From positions 6,416,700-6,480,699 of the forward strand of contig OY987232.1 of assembly GCA_963920705.1 (NCBI GenBank): 64,000 nt of DNA. The letters are read 5' to 3'. Each line of letters opens with the position of its first letter. Positions within the stretch are counted from its first letter, which is position 1. The DNA comes from Odiellus spinosus (taxonomy: Eukaryota > Arthropoda > Arachnida > Opiliones > Phalangiidae). The translations under genes were made by a program, and so were the position numbers. Below the pieces are notes generated by a model. It was given only the letters and a program-made list of their open reading frames with translations. It was not told where the DNA came from and did no database searches. Below are positions 41,368-52,750 of this stretch, in pieces.

Positions 41368-44217
41368 TTACGAACAAATAAAATGTAGATCTTTCATTTC
41401 TTTTTTCAATTCAGATTCAAATTTTTTTAACGAATTCTGGTTTTTCAGCTTAATTGGTAAGGAGTTCCAGAGCTGGATGCCTCTCACCCGGATACTCTTG
41501 TTACTAAAAGAGTTCACTCTACTCTGTACCTTGAAATTAGACCTCACAAATCTAGTAGAATATTGGTGATTTTTATTTAAGGCTGACGCGAATTGATCCG
41601 ATATATATTTTTGGCATTTATTATAATAAACATTATACATAAAAGTTAAGGTATGATACTCATAAATTTGTCTAAGGTTCATCCAACCCAAATCACCAAT
41701 AGCACTTGTAGCGGAAGATCTACCAGGCCTTTTTAGGATCGCTCTGGCGCAATTATTTTGTAATATCTGTAGTTTTGAGAGATTGGTGGTGGCGGCATTG
41801 CTATAGAATATGTCTGCATAGTTAAATACTGACTGTACTACCGCGTTATATAACATACAAAGGGTTTTCTGATCTATGCTACTAAGAAGAGGTTTCAGGA
41901 GCCACATCTTTTGTTTCACTTTATTAAACGTGTAATCTATATGGGTAGCCCAAGTGAATAACTCATCGAAATGGAGTCCCAAATATTTAAACGATGGGAC
42001 CCTTTTTATGTTCAGGTTAGGTAATTTTATCGCGTGTTCTACCGCCAATCTCATTGATCTATTTGGGCTAAAGATCATCAGTACTGATTTCTTCTCGTTC
42101 AACAGGAGGCCCTTAGACATTAACATATCTCGAAGAGCTCCAACATCTCTTTCGAGATTTGTTAAAATAGTATCGACACCATAGTGCGCGTTAAGGGCGG
42201 CATCATCGTCCGCGTATTCTATTGAAACAGATGAGTTTAATGCTTCATGATTATCGCTTGTATAGAAATTAAAAAGTAGGGGACCCAGGACGCTGCCCTG
42301 GGGGACCCCCGATTTTAGGGGAAGTGGAGTTGAGTTTATCCCGTTTATTACTACCGTTTGGGTTCGTGCGCTTAAGTATGACGTGAGCCAGGTCAGCGCA
42401 GTCTGGCCTATACCTTTAGCCTTTAAAAGATCCAGGAGGATATCATGACTCACACTGTCAAATGCTTTCGACATGTCTAGGAATGCTACAGCCACATATT
42501 TGCCTAGTTCAAGTTACGTATAATAGTTTCGTGTAGATTGAATATACATGTCAATGTTGAATTTCCAGCCAGATTGCATGCAATAAAATAAATTATGCTC
42601 CAAACCATACGATTGGAGTTGGTCGTGGGCACATCTCTCTGGGATCTTTGATAAGGACTGTAGGATTGAAATCCCCCGATAATTCCCAGGGTCACCTTGG
42701 TCTCCTGATTTGAATATGGGTATTACTTTAGGCTCCTTCCATGGTGTGGGGAAAATACTTTCTTGGAAGGATTTGTTAATGATTTGCGTAAGTACGGGGG
42801 CTAGTACTATTGCTAGGGCTTTTATTAGGGAAACTGGCAGTTCGTCAGTACCCGCGGCTCTACTGTTAGGTAAGCTCTTTAGATGGGTAAATACGGTTTC
42901 AATTGAAACTTCTTTGAAGTTAAATTTCGTGATAATGGGTTCGGTTTGGCTAGCCTTATATGTCGCGGCACTTGGGTCCATAAGCGATTGGTTATTTACA
43001 AAGTGCTCATTAAAATGTGCAACTATTTCAGAAGGGCTCTTAATTACCCTATCATTGACTCGCAGGTAGTTTATATTTTTGCTCTTTGGTTTTAAATATG
43101 GTTTTAAAGTCTTCCAAACATTACTCGAGTAGTTTCCTTGTTTTTTTAAAATTATTTTTAAAGTATTCATTCTTAGCCCGCTTTGTCAAATTATTGACTT
43201 TGTTTCGTAGGTATCGATACTGTTCTAATAGTTCAGGCTGACAATAAGACTTGTTTTTTATGGCATCCCGCCTGTGCATTAAATGTTTAATGTTATTATT
43301 AAGCCATGGCGGCGGGTTAGTGGCTATTCTTTTGTCTATAACTGCGGCAAAGTTGTTTAGAATATGCAGGATGGTGGAGTGGAGGGTTGCAGCTCCCTGG
43401 TTAACGTTATCCATCTCAAGGTTTCCGAGATTCGAAGTTAGTGAGGTTATAAATAAGTCTACTTTCATATTGCGGTAATCGCGGACTTTGGTTATTCTTT
43501 TTTCTAACACAGTAAACTAAGTCATGGTCAGACGCACCATTAACTATCACGTCACTTGACAATATTCTATGGGGGTGTGATACATAGATGTGGTCAATTA
43601 GAGTTCGAGAGGTCAAAGTAATTCTAGTGGGTTTAGTTATTAATTGTTTAAATTGAGAGAGGATTTTTGTAAGGTTTTTGGTTTTTACGGCTAGTGGCTT
43701 TGCCAGTAGGTCACAATTGAAATCACCAAGGATAATTACCTCATGGGAGGGATCGGCTTGGATAAATGGCATGATGTTTTTGAGATACTTAGTTATATTT
43801 TCGGAAGTAGGATCGGGACAGTAGCAAACCCATATGTGAAGGGGTTTCGAATTTGTTTCATGTAACGTGCACACCAGACATTCCGTAGTCATTTCACCAC
43901 CCACATCCGCCAGTGGTTGTGCTAGGTTGAGCGTTAGGTCTTGTCTGTAATATACACAGATTCCTCCCCCTGTTCTGCCAATACGATCGCGACGTAACAC
44001 ATTATATCCTCTTTGGTTAATGACGATGTCCGGAATATGGTTATTTAACCACGTTTCTGTTATGGTCAGGATATCAAACTTGTGTGAAAAAAGAATATTG
44101 CTAATATCTGTTAAATGCGGGACCAGCGCTCTTATATATGACCAATGCGCAGGCCTTTATGTTTTACTTGCAGTCATACTTCGTCAGTATCATCATTGGT
44201 TGAACTTCGGGCCTTAG
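41368..44217 (-). pseudogene. LINE ORF2: endonuclease and reverse transcriptase, frameshifted
   Basis: The endonuclease part shows TGGGICVYYRQDL, VIILGDFNCDLL, SRTLIDHIYVS and NGASDHDLVY, the AP-endonuclease signature residues. A linker (43,510-43,121) leads to reverse transcriptase. The first RT frame (43,170-42,514) has NSRAAGTDELPVSLIK and PKVIPIFKSGDQGDPGNYRG. After a frame change near 42,500 the second (42,495-41,368) has FLDMSKAFDSVSHD, LKSGVPQGSVLGPLLFN and the catalytic EYADDDA, and ends with the thumb/C-terminal region. At least three frame changes make it inactive. Confidence 0.85.
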
Positions 44218-44298
44218 GTACCCTAAAACGTTGTATTCTTAGTGGGTTTGGCCAATTGACTAAATTCATTATTTCTTTGTCAAATCTTTGGTCGCACT

Positions 44299-45414
44299 CT
44301 ATGAGAAAGGCTTTTTCCAAGTGTAGTTTAATTCCCTCTCCGAGACCTTAGCCTCGGAAATTCCCAAATCTGCCAAATGTGCTGATAGATCACTCATGGT
44401 TATCTCATCATCGCAGTTTGATACGCAATAGGTACGGGTAGGGGTATAGGCCAAAATGCTTGGTTCTTCATCAGTTCCCCATATCCTTTCGGTTTCACCG
44501 TTAGCCGTCGATAGGCAAACACAGGATATCCCAAGTGGCCAACTATTAGGCATGAGGAAATCTGATTTGTCTGAAGTGGACCGGACAATGAAGCATTTGT
44601 ATCGATACTTTGGGTTGGAGGATTTTGCTGTGGCTCTAATGTTCATGACTACTAGGCCCTTACTTTCTACGTATGTTTGAAGTTGATTCTCCGTTGCAGC
44701 CATTCCACAGTTGCCGATAAAATAATCATTCGAATTAGTGGATGGTTTTAGTTTGCATGAGGTAATTTGTTGACTTGGCATTGTGCCCTTTAAATAAGTG
44801 TGACCTTTCTGATTATCGTGTTTTTTATTGTTTATGGATGCATAATCCTTTACTCGAGGGTTGACGTTGTTATTTGAGCTTGTAGGCCTAGTTAGCCGGT
44901 CATTACTTACAAGTAACGGGGCTTTCAGGTTAGGCCTCCGTCCCTGTTTGCCCATTGTATCCTGTGGTCATAAATTTCTCGATGCTATGTTTGCGTAACT
45001 ACGAGGGTTATCATTAACTATGCTTGCGCTTTCAGTTGTTAAATTCCCAACCGATTGGTACCGTATTTTGAATTCCAGGGCTTGTATGCTTTCGCTATGC
45101 ACCGCTTGCATGATTTCTAACTTTCTCCTAAAGTCCTCAGTTAGCTCACGTTTAATTCTGTTGTATTCCATTTTAATTATTTTGTCCTGATTTTCGAGTT
45201 GTGCTTTAAGATTAGCTAATTGCTGCTTTAGATTATTAACTTGACCGTACTCTCTCTGATCCAGGCCAATGCATGGGCAAGGCTTAGTGATCCTGGCTCT
45301 ACAGTCTTCACAGCAGAAGAAGCGTTTAGCTACAGTTAGTTTTATATTCACACAAATCAAATGGTAATATACTAGACATATGGAGCATACTAGACATATG
45401 GAGCATGACACCAT
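44299..45414 (-). pseudogene. LINE ORF1: Cys-rich finger, coiled coil, RNA-binding-like domain
   Basis: The upstream part (45,414-44,968) has Cys-rich spacing (CSICLVCSICLVYYHLIC, FFCCEDCRARITKPC) like a PHD/ring-type finger, then a coiled coil (NNLKQQLANLKAQLENQDK). The downstream part (44,955-44,299), in another frame, has a compact domain around DYFIGNCGMAATENQLQTYV, typical of the nucleic-acid-binding ORF1 of CR1/Jockey elements. The split frame marks decay. Confidence 0.65.
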
Positions 45415-46427
45415 TGTAGATTTACTTGCTTTTTCGTCCTTTCTGTCAAATTTACAACCGTGTTCGAGGCAGTATCCTTATATTACGGTGCACTCGCTGT
45501 CCATGTTGGGATAATATTCGTGATTTACCGGAAATTTCACCCAACTTTAAAACTGATTAATTTAGGGATTGTTTAATGATAAAAAATAAAAAATAAAAGC
45601 ATTCTTTTATAATTTTAAAGTTTTTCTTAATACTAAAAAGAACTTTGTTTAAAAAATACAATTGTACACAGCGTAAAACTGGAGCTCCGAATTAAGCGAC
45701 TGACCTCTCTGACTGATACCAGAGCTTCCGGAATCATATGTAACAATATGATAAGGAAATTTAAGTGCAAGTGTTAAATCAAAATAAACCGTACATAATA
45801 GTTTGGTTTTTGTCTATAAGTCACTAATAACATTATACATAATGAATTCAAATTAATGATGTCTTCAAGATATGACACTAGGACTAAATATATTTTACAA
45901 CCAGGTAAATCCAAACTAAACCCTAGATTGACATCTGTGTTCCACTTAGGAGTTAATTTGTTTAATTCGATTAATTTAACAAATATTAACACCCTAAGTT
46001 AATCTAAAAAATCATAAGAAATTATGTATTGAATTTCTCTTCCATGTCTTAATTTATTGTTTATGATTATTTTGTTTCCTAGTTATTGTTAATATACAGA
46101 TTTTTTAAAATGAGCGAGGGCTTAAAAGTCAAGAATGACTTCGCTCTTTCCTAAATAATGTAACTTCCTTGTTAGTTAATAAACTAATTATTATTACTTA
46201 TTTTTATTATTTCGTTAAGTTTTTAAAAGAGTGCGTTAATTCATTACTGCCGATCCACATCGAAACGAACCGACAATTAAAAACGAGCGCTAAGGAATTG
46301 ATGTTTCAGTCCGTCGGTTCCTTAATTTCAAGATGAGCTCTCCCAAAAGCTAATTAATCAACACGTTTTGGTGCAACGGAAACCCGGGATCGAGGTGTAG
46401 GAAAAGCGGTAATAATTATCCATTTAG

Positions 46428-49140
46428 TTGAACAATGGCGGACGCGGTAACGAAAAAAGGAGTAATCGTAAATCAGTGCGAAACAGTATAAAAACGGCTT
46501 TGGATAATATTAAAAATGAGCTTAATAATCCGGTCGTAAATGAAGAGGAGCTTTTGGACGAATTATCGCAAATTACCGCGAGGGAAAAGAAAATTACGAG
46601 CCTCAATCAAACTACATTTGATTTAATCGCGGATGAAGAGGAGCTAGACGAAGAAGTGAACGATGTAGAGACCTAGACGAACGAAATGATCCGATGGAAG
46701 GAACGAGCAAGACGTTGGATAGACCGAAACCAACAAGTTACGAGCGCGACGGCAAGCCTAATTTCCGGAGGAACGCAGAACCCCAATCAAGCCGCCGCCC
46801 CGACGACGCAAGGCCCGGTAGTGACACCAAGTACGGGCCAAGCAAGAACTTCAGGTGGAAACCAATCCACGATCAGAAAAACTGTGAAACTTCCGCAACT
46901 TCAAATGAAAAAATTCAATGGAGACATTAATCAGTGGCAGCGCTTCTGGGGACAATTCGCAGGAATCCTCGACAAGGACCAAGATCTCTCGGAAACAGAT
47001 AAGCTAATTTATTAAAGATCCTTTTTGGAAGGTCCGGCGGAAAAAGCCGTAGCTAGTATTATTTATGGCGAGGGTAGCTACGCCATAGCAGTTAATATTT
47101 TGGAAACGCGTTTTGGTCGAAGAAATGTTTTAATTATGGGTAGGGTCGCCTAGTTCTGAACGCTTTTTAAGAAATCTTAGATCTCGTTTGCTATGGAATT
47201 TTTAGCGAAAAAATTAACTATCCAATATCTAGTTTGAATAGTCGCGGACCCGTTGCGCTAGTTTTCGTCATTCCATGACGCGGACGCGGTTTTAAAGACA
47301 CCAGTAGCGGCTTCTAATTCTGAACGCACGATTCTAATTCCGAACGCCCCTGCTACTAAATCTGAACACCACCTGCTTCTAATTCTGAACTATCTTATAA
47401 AAAGGAACCACTTCCGCGACCCGGATCGAGAAACGAGTGTCACCAATCGATTCCTTGTCCAAATCGATCGGAATAGGCGGAATTAGCGCGATCGAGCCAG
47501 CATTTGCGAAGTTATTGACGATTTTTTTTTTTTTTTTTTGAAATTGCTTTGGAATAGAACCCGTAAAGGAATTGACTTGGAAGGAAATGGTCGATAACTT
47601 CGCAAATACTGGCTCGAGCGCACTAATTCCGCCTTTCCCCTGTTACATTCGGCCAAGGAATCCATTGGTGACACACGTTTCTGGATCCGAGGCGCGGAAG
47701 TGGTTCCTTTTCCAATTTTGAGTGTTTTTCATAAATTTTCAGAATTAGAAATTTTTAACATATTTTGAAATTACGTTTTCGCGAAGGGTTTGTAGCCAAT
47801 TTCTGGGTTTGAGAAGTTTATTTTGTAGCGGGGATCTCCAACTGTACGACGAAATCGATTGCGTAAAGCCCCATTTTCATGCTCGTTAGTAGCGGGTAAA
47901 AAGAAGAAAAATCCGCCTTCGCTACACGCGTGTTTCGTTTTCATGCTTGTTAAAGCCGAAATAAATCGCGGAGAAGTACAAATTTCAGTGGATTTTCACT
48001 TTCCGCGCCGATCTGGTTGAAATAGATATTTCCCGCTTCCGCTAGGAGGACCCGCGGAACTTGAAAACGCTCGCTAAAATTGTCCGCTACTAGCGACCAT
48101 GAAAACGGAGCTTAAGTCCGCGATTTTCCGAAGCTCGTAAAACCTTATTTCCCGGACCCTAAAGGGAAACATTCCCTTAAAAACGTTCTAATTAATTATG
48201 CTAAATATCGCGGTTGGCTAATTAGGGGCGTACTTTCTCCGGATCTTTTCCTAGAGTGTTGAAGTCGCGTATCGCGAATAGCCCCATTCTTAATCTACAA
48301 AATGAGCCCTTCCATCTTTAAATAGACCCAACCAAAGTTCAGTTATACATTTTTAAATGAAAGTGATCAGAATTAGAAGCGTTCAGAATTAGGCGACCCT
48401 ACCATAGTTACGCGAATGAATAACATTTTAAGATTACCACCTGTTTTGAAAATTTGTGATATAAATGGATTGAGGCATTTGCACGACATGTGTCAAATCG
48501 AAGTTAGAAGTTTACAGTCCCGTGGAATGTTAACGGATAGTGATGGAGAACTCATGGCGCATATTTTAGGGGGTTTGTTACCTTTAGAGTTACTTGAGTG
48601 GTTTGGGGAGGAATCGGGGATGTTTGGAAAATTGACGACCTATTGGGTTTTTTAAGAAAGCTAATTGAAGGAAAAGAGCGAGTTATCGCTATATATAGGG
48701 CGGGGAGTCAATCCATACCAAGTAGTGTAGATCATATAGAAAAATACCCCCTCCAAACCTAGCTACATAGTGTTGGCGGGAAAAGTAGTTCTGCCGCTTC
48801 ATTAAACGTTGCTACGTCATCAGCTGCAAATAACAGTTATAATTCATGCTTATTTGGCGAGGGGTCCCACCCGTATTATACTTGTACTAAACTAGCCGTT
48901 AGTGAAAGAAAGTCCATAGCTCTTTAGAAAAGGCTGTTTCTTATGTTTGAGATCAGGCCATCATTGTAGGGGAAAAATAACCCAGTTTAAAAGGTGCAGA
49001 AGAAAGCATCATCAAATAGTGTGGGATGAGACCCCGAGAGAAAAACCAGAAAGTGCTAGGACCAATGAAAATACTGAGATTAAGAGCGTAATTAGTCTAA
49101 ACACCGTAGCGCAGAGCAGCCAAGGTCAGGCTAAGGAATA
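46428..49140 (+). pseudogene. BEL copy A gag, interrupted
   Basis: 46,428-46,676 encodes a Gag N-terminus with a Glu-rich end. 46,686-47,138 includes VKLPQLQMKKFNGDINQWQR and FEGPAEKAV-like capsid sequence (SFLEGPAEKAVASIIYGEGS). A TIR element interrupts at 47,139-48,403. The frame then resumes TRMNNILRLPPVLKICDING, with DSDGELMAHILGGLLPLELL. Near 48,930-49,140 a zinc-knuckle remnant (CLRSGHHCRG) is visible. Several stops and shifts are present. Confidence 0.75.
47139..48403. mobile_element. 1.27-kb TIR element in BEL gag
   Basis: GGTAGGGTCGCCTAGTTCTG and its inverse (AGAATTAGGCGACCCTACC) bound the insert; Gag coding resumes beyond it. TTCTAATTCTGAAC words repeat inside the left end (47,310-47,390). 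A 310-bp palindrome (47,400-47,711; ends AAAAGGAACCACTTCC) with a T-run is nested. The target duplication could not be resolved. Confidence 0.75.
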
Positions 49141-49961
49141 GTGTTACAGACAGTTCAAGCGGTAGTTTTAGGAGCTAATGGGTAAGAATTAAAGGTGCGA
49201 TGTTTATTTGATGGAGGGAGTCATCGATGTTTTATAACCGATAAACTTTCACGTGAGCTAGAGTTAGAGAAATGGGAAAGGAAAACCTTGACGTTTTTAC
49301 TTTAGAGAGCAATGCCCCGACCAAAATGTTCAGAAATAAAGTTAAAGTGATTCTTAAAAATGTGCATAGCGACGAAACTGTCGAAATAGAAGCCTTAGAA
49401 ACCCCTGGAATTAGCGGGGGAGTATTCACGGTTCTGTGCGGGAGCATTGCTCAAGAAATGGAAAAGCGAGGAGATACTTTGACAGATGCGAAAAGTGTAG
49501 CCCGAGGTGTAGCCAGTCAGGGCGGGAAAGCCCCTTTAGATATTTTGATTGGAGCAGACTATTTTTGGGCTGTTTCTGAAGGTCCCGTTCAAAGATTGTC
49601 GGATACGTTAGTGGTAATTGATACAAAGCTAGGCTGGACTCTACACGGTACAAGTGAGGTAGCCAGGGCAACCCTAAATGCGGGGTTAACACTATTAATG
49701 TAATGAGAGTTAGTCTAAATCAGCCTATCGAAGAGGACCTGTTATCAGAAAAAATTCAAACCTTTTGGGACCTAGAACATATAGGAATAAGAGATACACC
49801 TGACGCGACCTCTGTCGGAGGTGAAAATAGTGCTATCAAGGCTTTCGAAAATTAAATTAGTTATAAAAAGGGGCGTTACCAAGTTTCTTTCCGTGGAAAA
49901 ATAATGTAAATTCTTTGGTTGATAATTATGACGTAGCTGAAAAGAGGACCCATAATTTATT
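49141..49961 (+). pseudogene. BEL copy A protease and start of reverse transcriptase region
   Basis: LFDGGSHRCFITDKLSRELE is the aspartic protease core (GGS where DTGS/DSGS is usual). 49,272-49,703 continues ALETPGISGG, LDILIGADYFWAVSEG and IDTKLGWTLHGT, typical of the BEL protease-RT junction. After a frame change, FWDLEHIGI and KGRYQVSFPWKNN mark the RT lead-in. The sequence then stops at the ISL2EU element. Confidence 0.75.
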
Positions 49962-51714
49962 ATATCAAAAATGTCTTTGCGAACAAAGACCCAGAAGGAC
50001 ATGTTATGGCCTTGAATGTCTGAAGTGACAGATATTATATCAAAAAAGTCTTTGCGATCAAAGACCCAGAAGGACATGTTATGGCCTTGAATGTCTGAAG
50101 TGGCAGATATTTAAAGGTACAGACCGGGATAAAAAAAAGTGTGTCTTAAATTATAGAGCGTATATTAAAACGACTAATATCATATCGCAAAAAATTTAAT
50201 AGTTAGTAGATATTAAGATATTTGCGTTTATTATAAGCAAAAAGTGATCTCTAGTGAACGCCATTTTAGTTTTTTCTTACCCTTTCGATGCCTGCTGAGG
50301 ATCGGCTTCGCCGATTGGTTTATTTCTCACCTAAAGTCACTTGACTCTAGCTGAAAATAGATGTGGGTATATGCGCGCTCAATTTCTTTAGAGTCAAATA
50401 AGATAAGCCGGGCCGAAACATAGGCTACTTCCGAAGGACCCAGAACCTAGCCCGAAGGATCCCGCGCGAACACTAACCCGAAGGTCGGTCGGCCAGCTGA
50501 GCTAGTAGTAGTCAGTACTAGGTATTAACCGAGTCTTAAGTTGATTCGAAGAATTAGAAGGTAAGAACTAAACTGCATTCATTAATTATGCAATTAGGCA
50601 TGTTTTCGTAGAAAGTTAGAAATCACAAAATTACGGGTCTTCTTATACGAAGTTACGAACAGACGATCCGACTGCAGCCGACTCGAATGGCCTTCGTTTC
50701 GCGAATCTTTATTGGGTCACTTAAAGGCCAATCATTGAAGCGGATCCTTATTTTTAAAACTCGAAATGCCGGGAAGCAAATATGGCGTTCTTCTAGGAAC
50801 GTAAATTTCGGTTTTAAAATGATATTTATAAATTATTTATAAATTAACCAAGACTTGAATCACTATAATGTGTTTTGATTTGTAGGTTTTTAAGCATGCT
50901 CTTTCCAATGGAAGTACTTTTAAAGTTGGGTTGCCTTTCCCTTTAATTTTCTTTTAAAACATTAAATTTAAATACAATTAAATTTTCTTTTAAAACATGA
51001 AATTTAAATATAATTAGATTTTCTTTTAAAACGAAATTTAAATATAATCACAATCTGGCACGATTTAGAGTTTCAAAGAACAACAGCAACTCCCCATAAG
51101 AGTCTGGGTCCACGTAATGTTAAAAATTTTCGTCTCTTTTATGATAAATTCGTATTATATTATTAAAATAGGGTAGTTGGGGGATAATTTAAAGCTAAAG
51201 TTCGAGCTCACAACTGTAAATTTTGGGAATTACAACGAATGGAAGGTTTCTTCCATAATGTAAAGAATAGGAAGAATCTATGACTTCCGTGCCGGATATG
51301 AAAGCCTTCCCCCACACGAAAATCTTGAACGGTTATTATTTTAGATTCATAATTATGTTAGGAAAATATTAGAAAATAATTATTTTGTAACTGCCACGGG
51401 TATAGTGCTGGCGGCAAAATGAAATTCGTATATTTTTGGTCTACTATGCCTCGAAATCCTCGAAAACGCCTGTAGAAGTGTTCCACTTGTCAAGCATTCA
51501 TGCAGTAGGCTTTTGCTAGCTTTACAGGGGCCGTGCAAAGACTATATAGCTTACTTGAATAGTCTTTGGTGTTTAAGAAACTCGAAAAATAAATAGAGAA
51601 ATCATACCAATTAGAAGATACTGGAGTAGTATCTTTAATTTTTATTTCATATTAAACAAAACACACTTGTATAAAACGGACAAATTATTCATTTAACGCT
51701 AAGGTTTTCTACGT

Positions 51715-52578
51715 TTAACGTATGTCTGGTAGTTCAAGCTCAGTGGCATCTTCACACACTACACGCAATTTTGACTGGTACCAACTGCCTCGATCTTCAT
51801 GGCGACGATAACCAAGATACCAGATTACGCTGCTAACGTGAACACAAGTACCTATCGTCAAACTACCACCTTTGCAATTGCAATACCAGCCTTTAATGTC
51901 ATTTGCACCTGTCCCGTTCGGTACATAACGAATTAGAGCTTGGTGAACAGCTGAGGTGGAAAATTGACCAGGCACGCGTATACGAATTAAGTCATGTTCA
52001 ACTTTGGACACTTCGACGCTGAAAGAGCCGGATTTCTCTATAGTCAACGCCACATAAGATTCAGCGCGTTTCGTTTTAAAGTCGCTCATTACCACCTCAC
52101 GTACATCACTTTCACGAAGTACAGGGAAGTCTTGAAATTCACTATCCTCAATTCGTTGCCATTTAGACGGTTTGCGAAGCAGATTATCGCGCTCAACTAC
52201 TTCCTTAAGAGGATTTTCTTTCGTAGAGACTGCCAGCATTTTTTCGACGGAGTCTTCCCAGGAACCTTTAAGATGTAACTCCGGGTGGTAGGCGTTCAAC
52301 AGCGCAGCAGCAATTTGAAGAAGTTCCGGAACTAATGGTAACATATGCACAGGTATACGGTTTTGAAAAAAACGATACACCGTCTGCAAATGCCCATTCC
52401 TAACTTCAACCGGCCACCTGAGGTACGTTACTTGTCGGGAACGATTAACTTCTTGCGTGTTTACTTGCTTCTCGCCTTTAGACAAGAACGAAGGCATTTG
52501 TAAATCCACACCCAGTTCAGTCAGTACGCTGTTGGAGTCTCGAAAACCGCGGTCTGCCAGTACAACGTCACCAACTTG
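51715..52578 (-). pseudogene. Inverted duplicate of ISL2EU transposase C-terminal half
   Basis: The minus-strand frame covers GDVVLADRGFRDSNSVLTEL (third catalytic region), RWPVEVRNGHLQTVYRFFQN and a SWIM-type finger, WYCNCKGGSLTIGTCVH. It matches 54,090-54,943 with only a few amino-acid differences (for example SKW/SEW, CKGG/CKSG). Its open frame runs on to 52,737 only through palindrome and unrelated sequence. It lacks the N-terminal and first catalytic parts, so it is not a complete gene. Confidence 0.8.
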
Positions 52579-52620
52579 CTGGCAAAAAATATTAAAGACG
52601 TCTTTAATATTTTTTGCCAG
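52579..52620. repeat. Perfect 42-bp palindrome at the duplication junction
   Basis: CTGGCAAAAAATATTAAAGAC is followed directly by its exact reverse complement. It sits exactly where the left arm of the inverted duplication ends. It is a likely scar of hairpin-mediated or template-switch duplication. Confidence 0.9.
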
Positions 52621-52750
52621 CCAGGTTGGCGAAAAATAATTAAACCTGCTTTTATAAACATTAAAAAAATTGTAATATCTGGTTTGAACCATGATCTTAA
52701 GAACTTTCCTTATCAATAACATCAACGTGAGAGTCACTTGGAATTTGGAG

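Larger units (their letters stand above)
41283..45734 (-). mobile_element. CR1/Jockey-group LINE, near full length
   Basis: A minus-strand non-LTR retrotransposon with ORF1 (45,414-44,299), ORF2 endonuclease (about 44,200-43,416) and reverse transcriptase (43,510-41,368). Its 3' end is (TAATAA)n at 41,288-41,303. There is no RNase H domain. The 5' limit is uncertain; 45,420-45,734 has no frame and may be 5' UTR. Inserted in the 5' LTR of BEL copy A. Confidence 0.82.
40703..46236 (+). repeat. BEL copy A 5' LTR, split by two insertions
   Basis: LTR pieces: 40,703-41,288, about 45,735-45,793 and about 46,205-46,236. Continuity was judged against the 3' LTR (58,527-59,234), for example GTAACAATATGATAAGG and CGTTAAGTTTTTAAAAGAG. 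The first gap holds a LINE. The second (about 45,793-46,205) holds a 410-bp AT-rich insert ending in TTATTATTACTTATTTTTATT, perhaps a LINE 3' end. Confidence 0.75.

Noticed and set aside
45774..45992. 72-codon minus frame in the second LTR insertion
   Set aside because: Low-complexity AT-rich sequence; no family resemblance.
52457..52639. 60-codon plus-strand frame over the palindrome
   Set aside because: Antisense to the duplicated transposase half.
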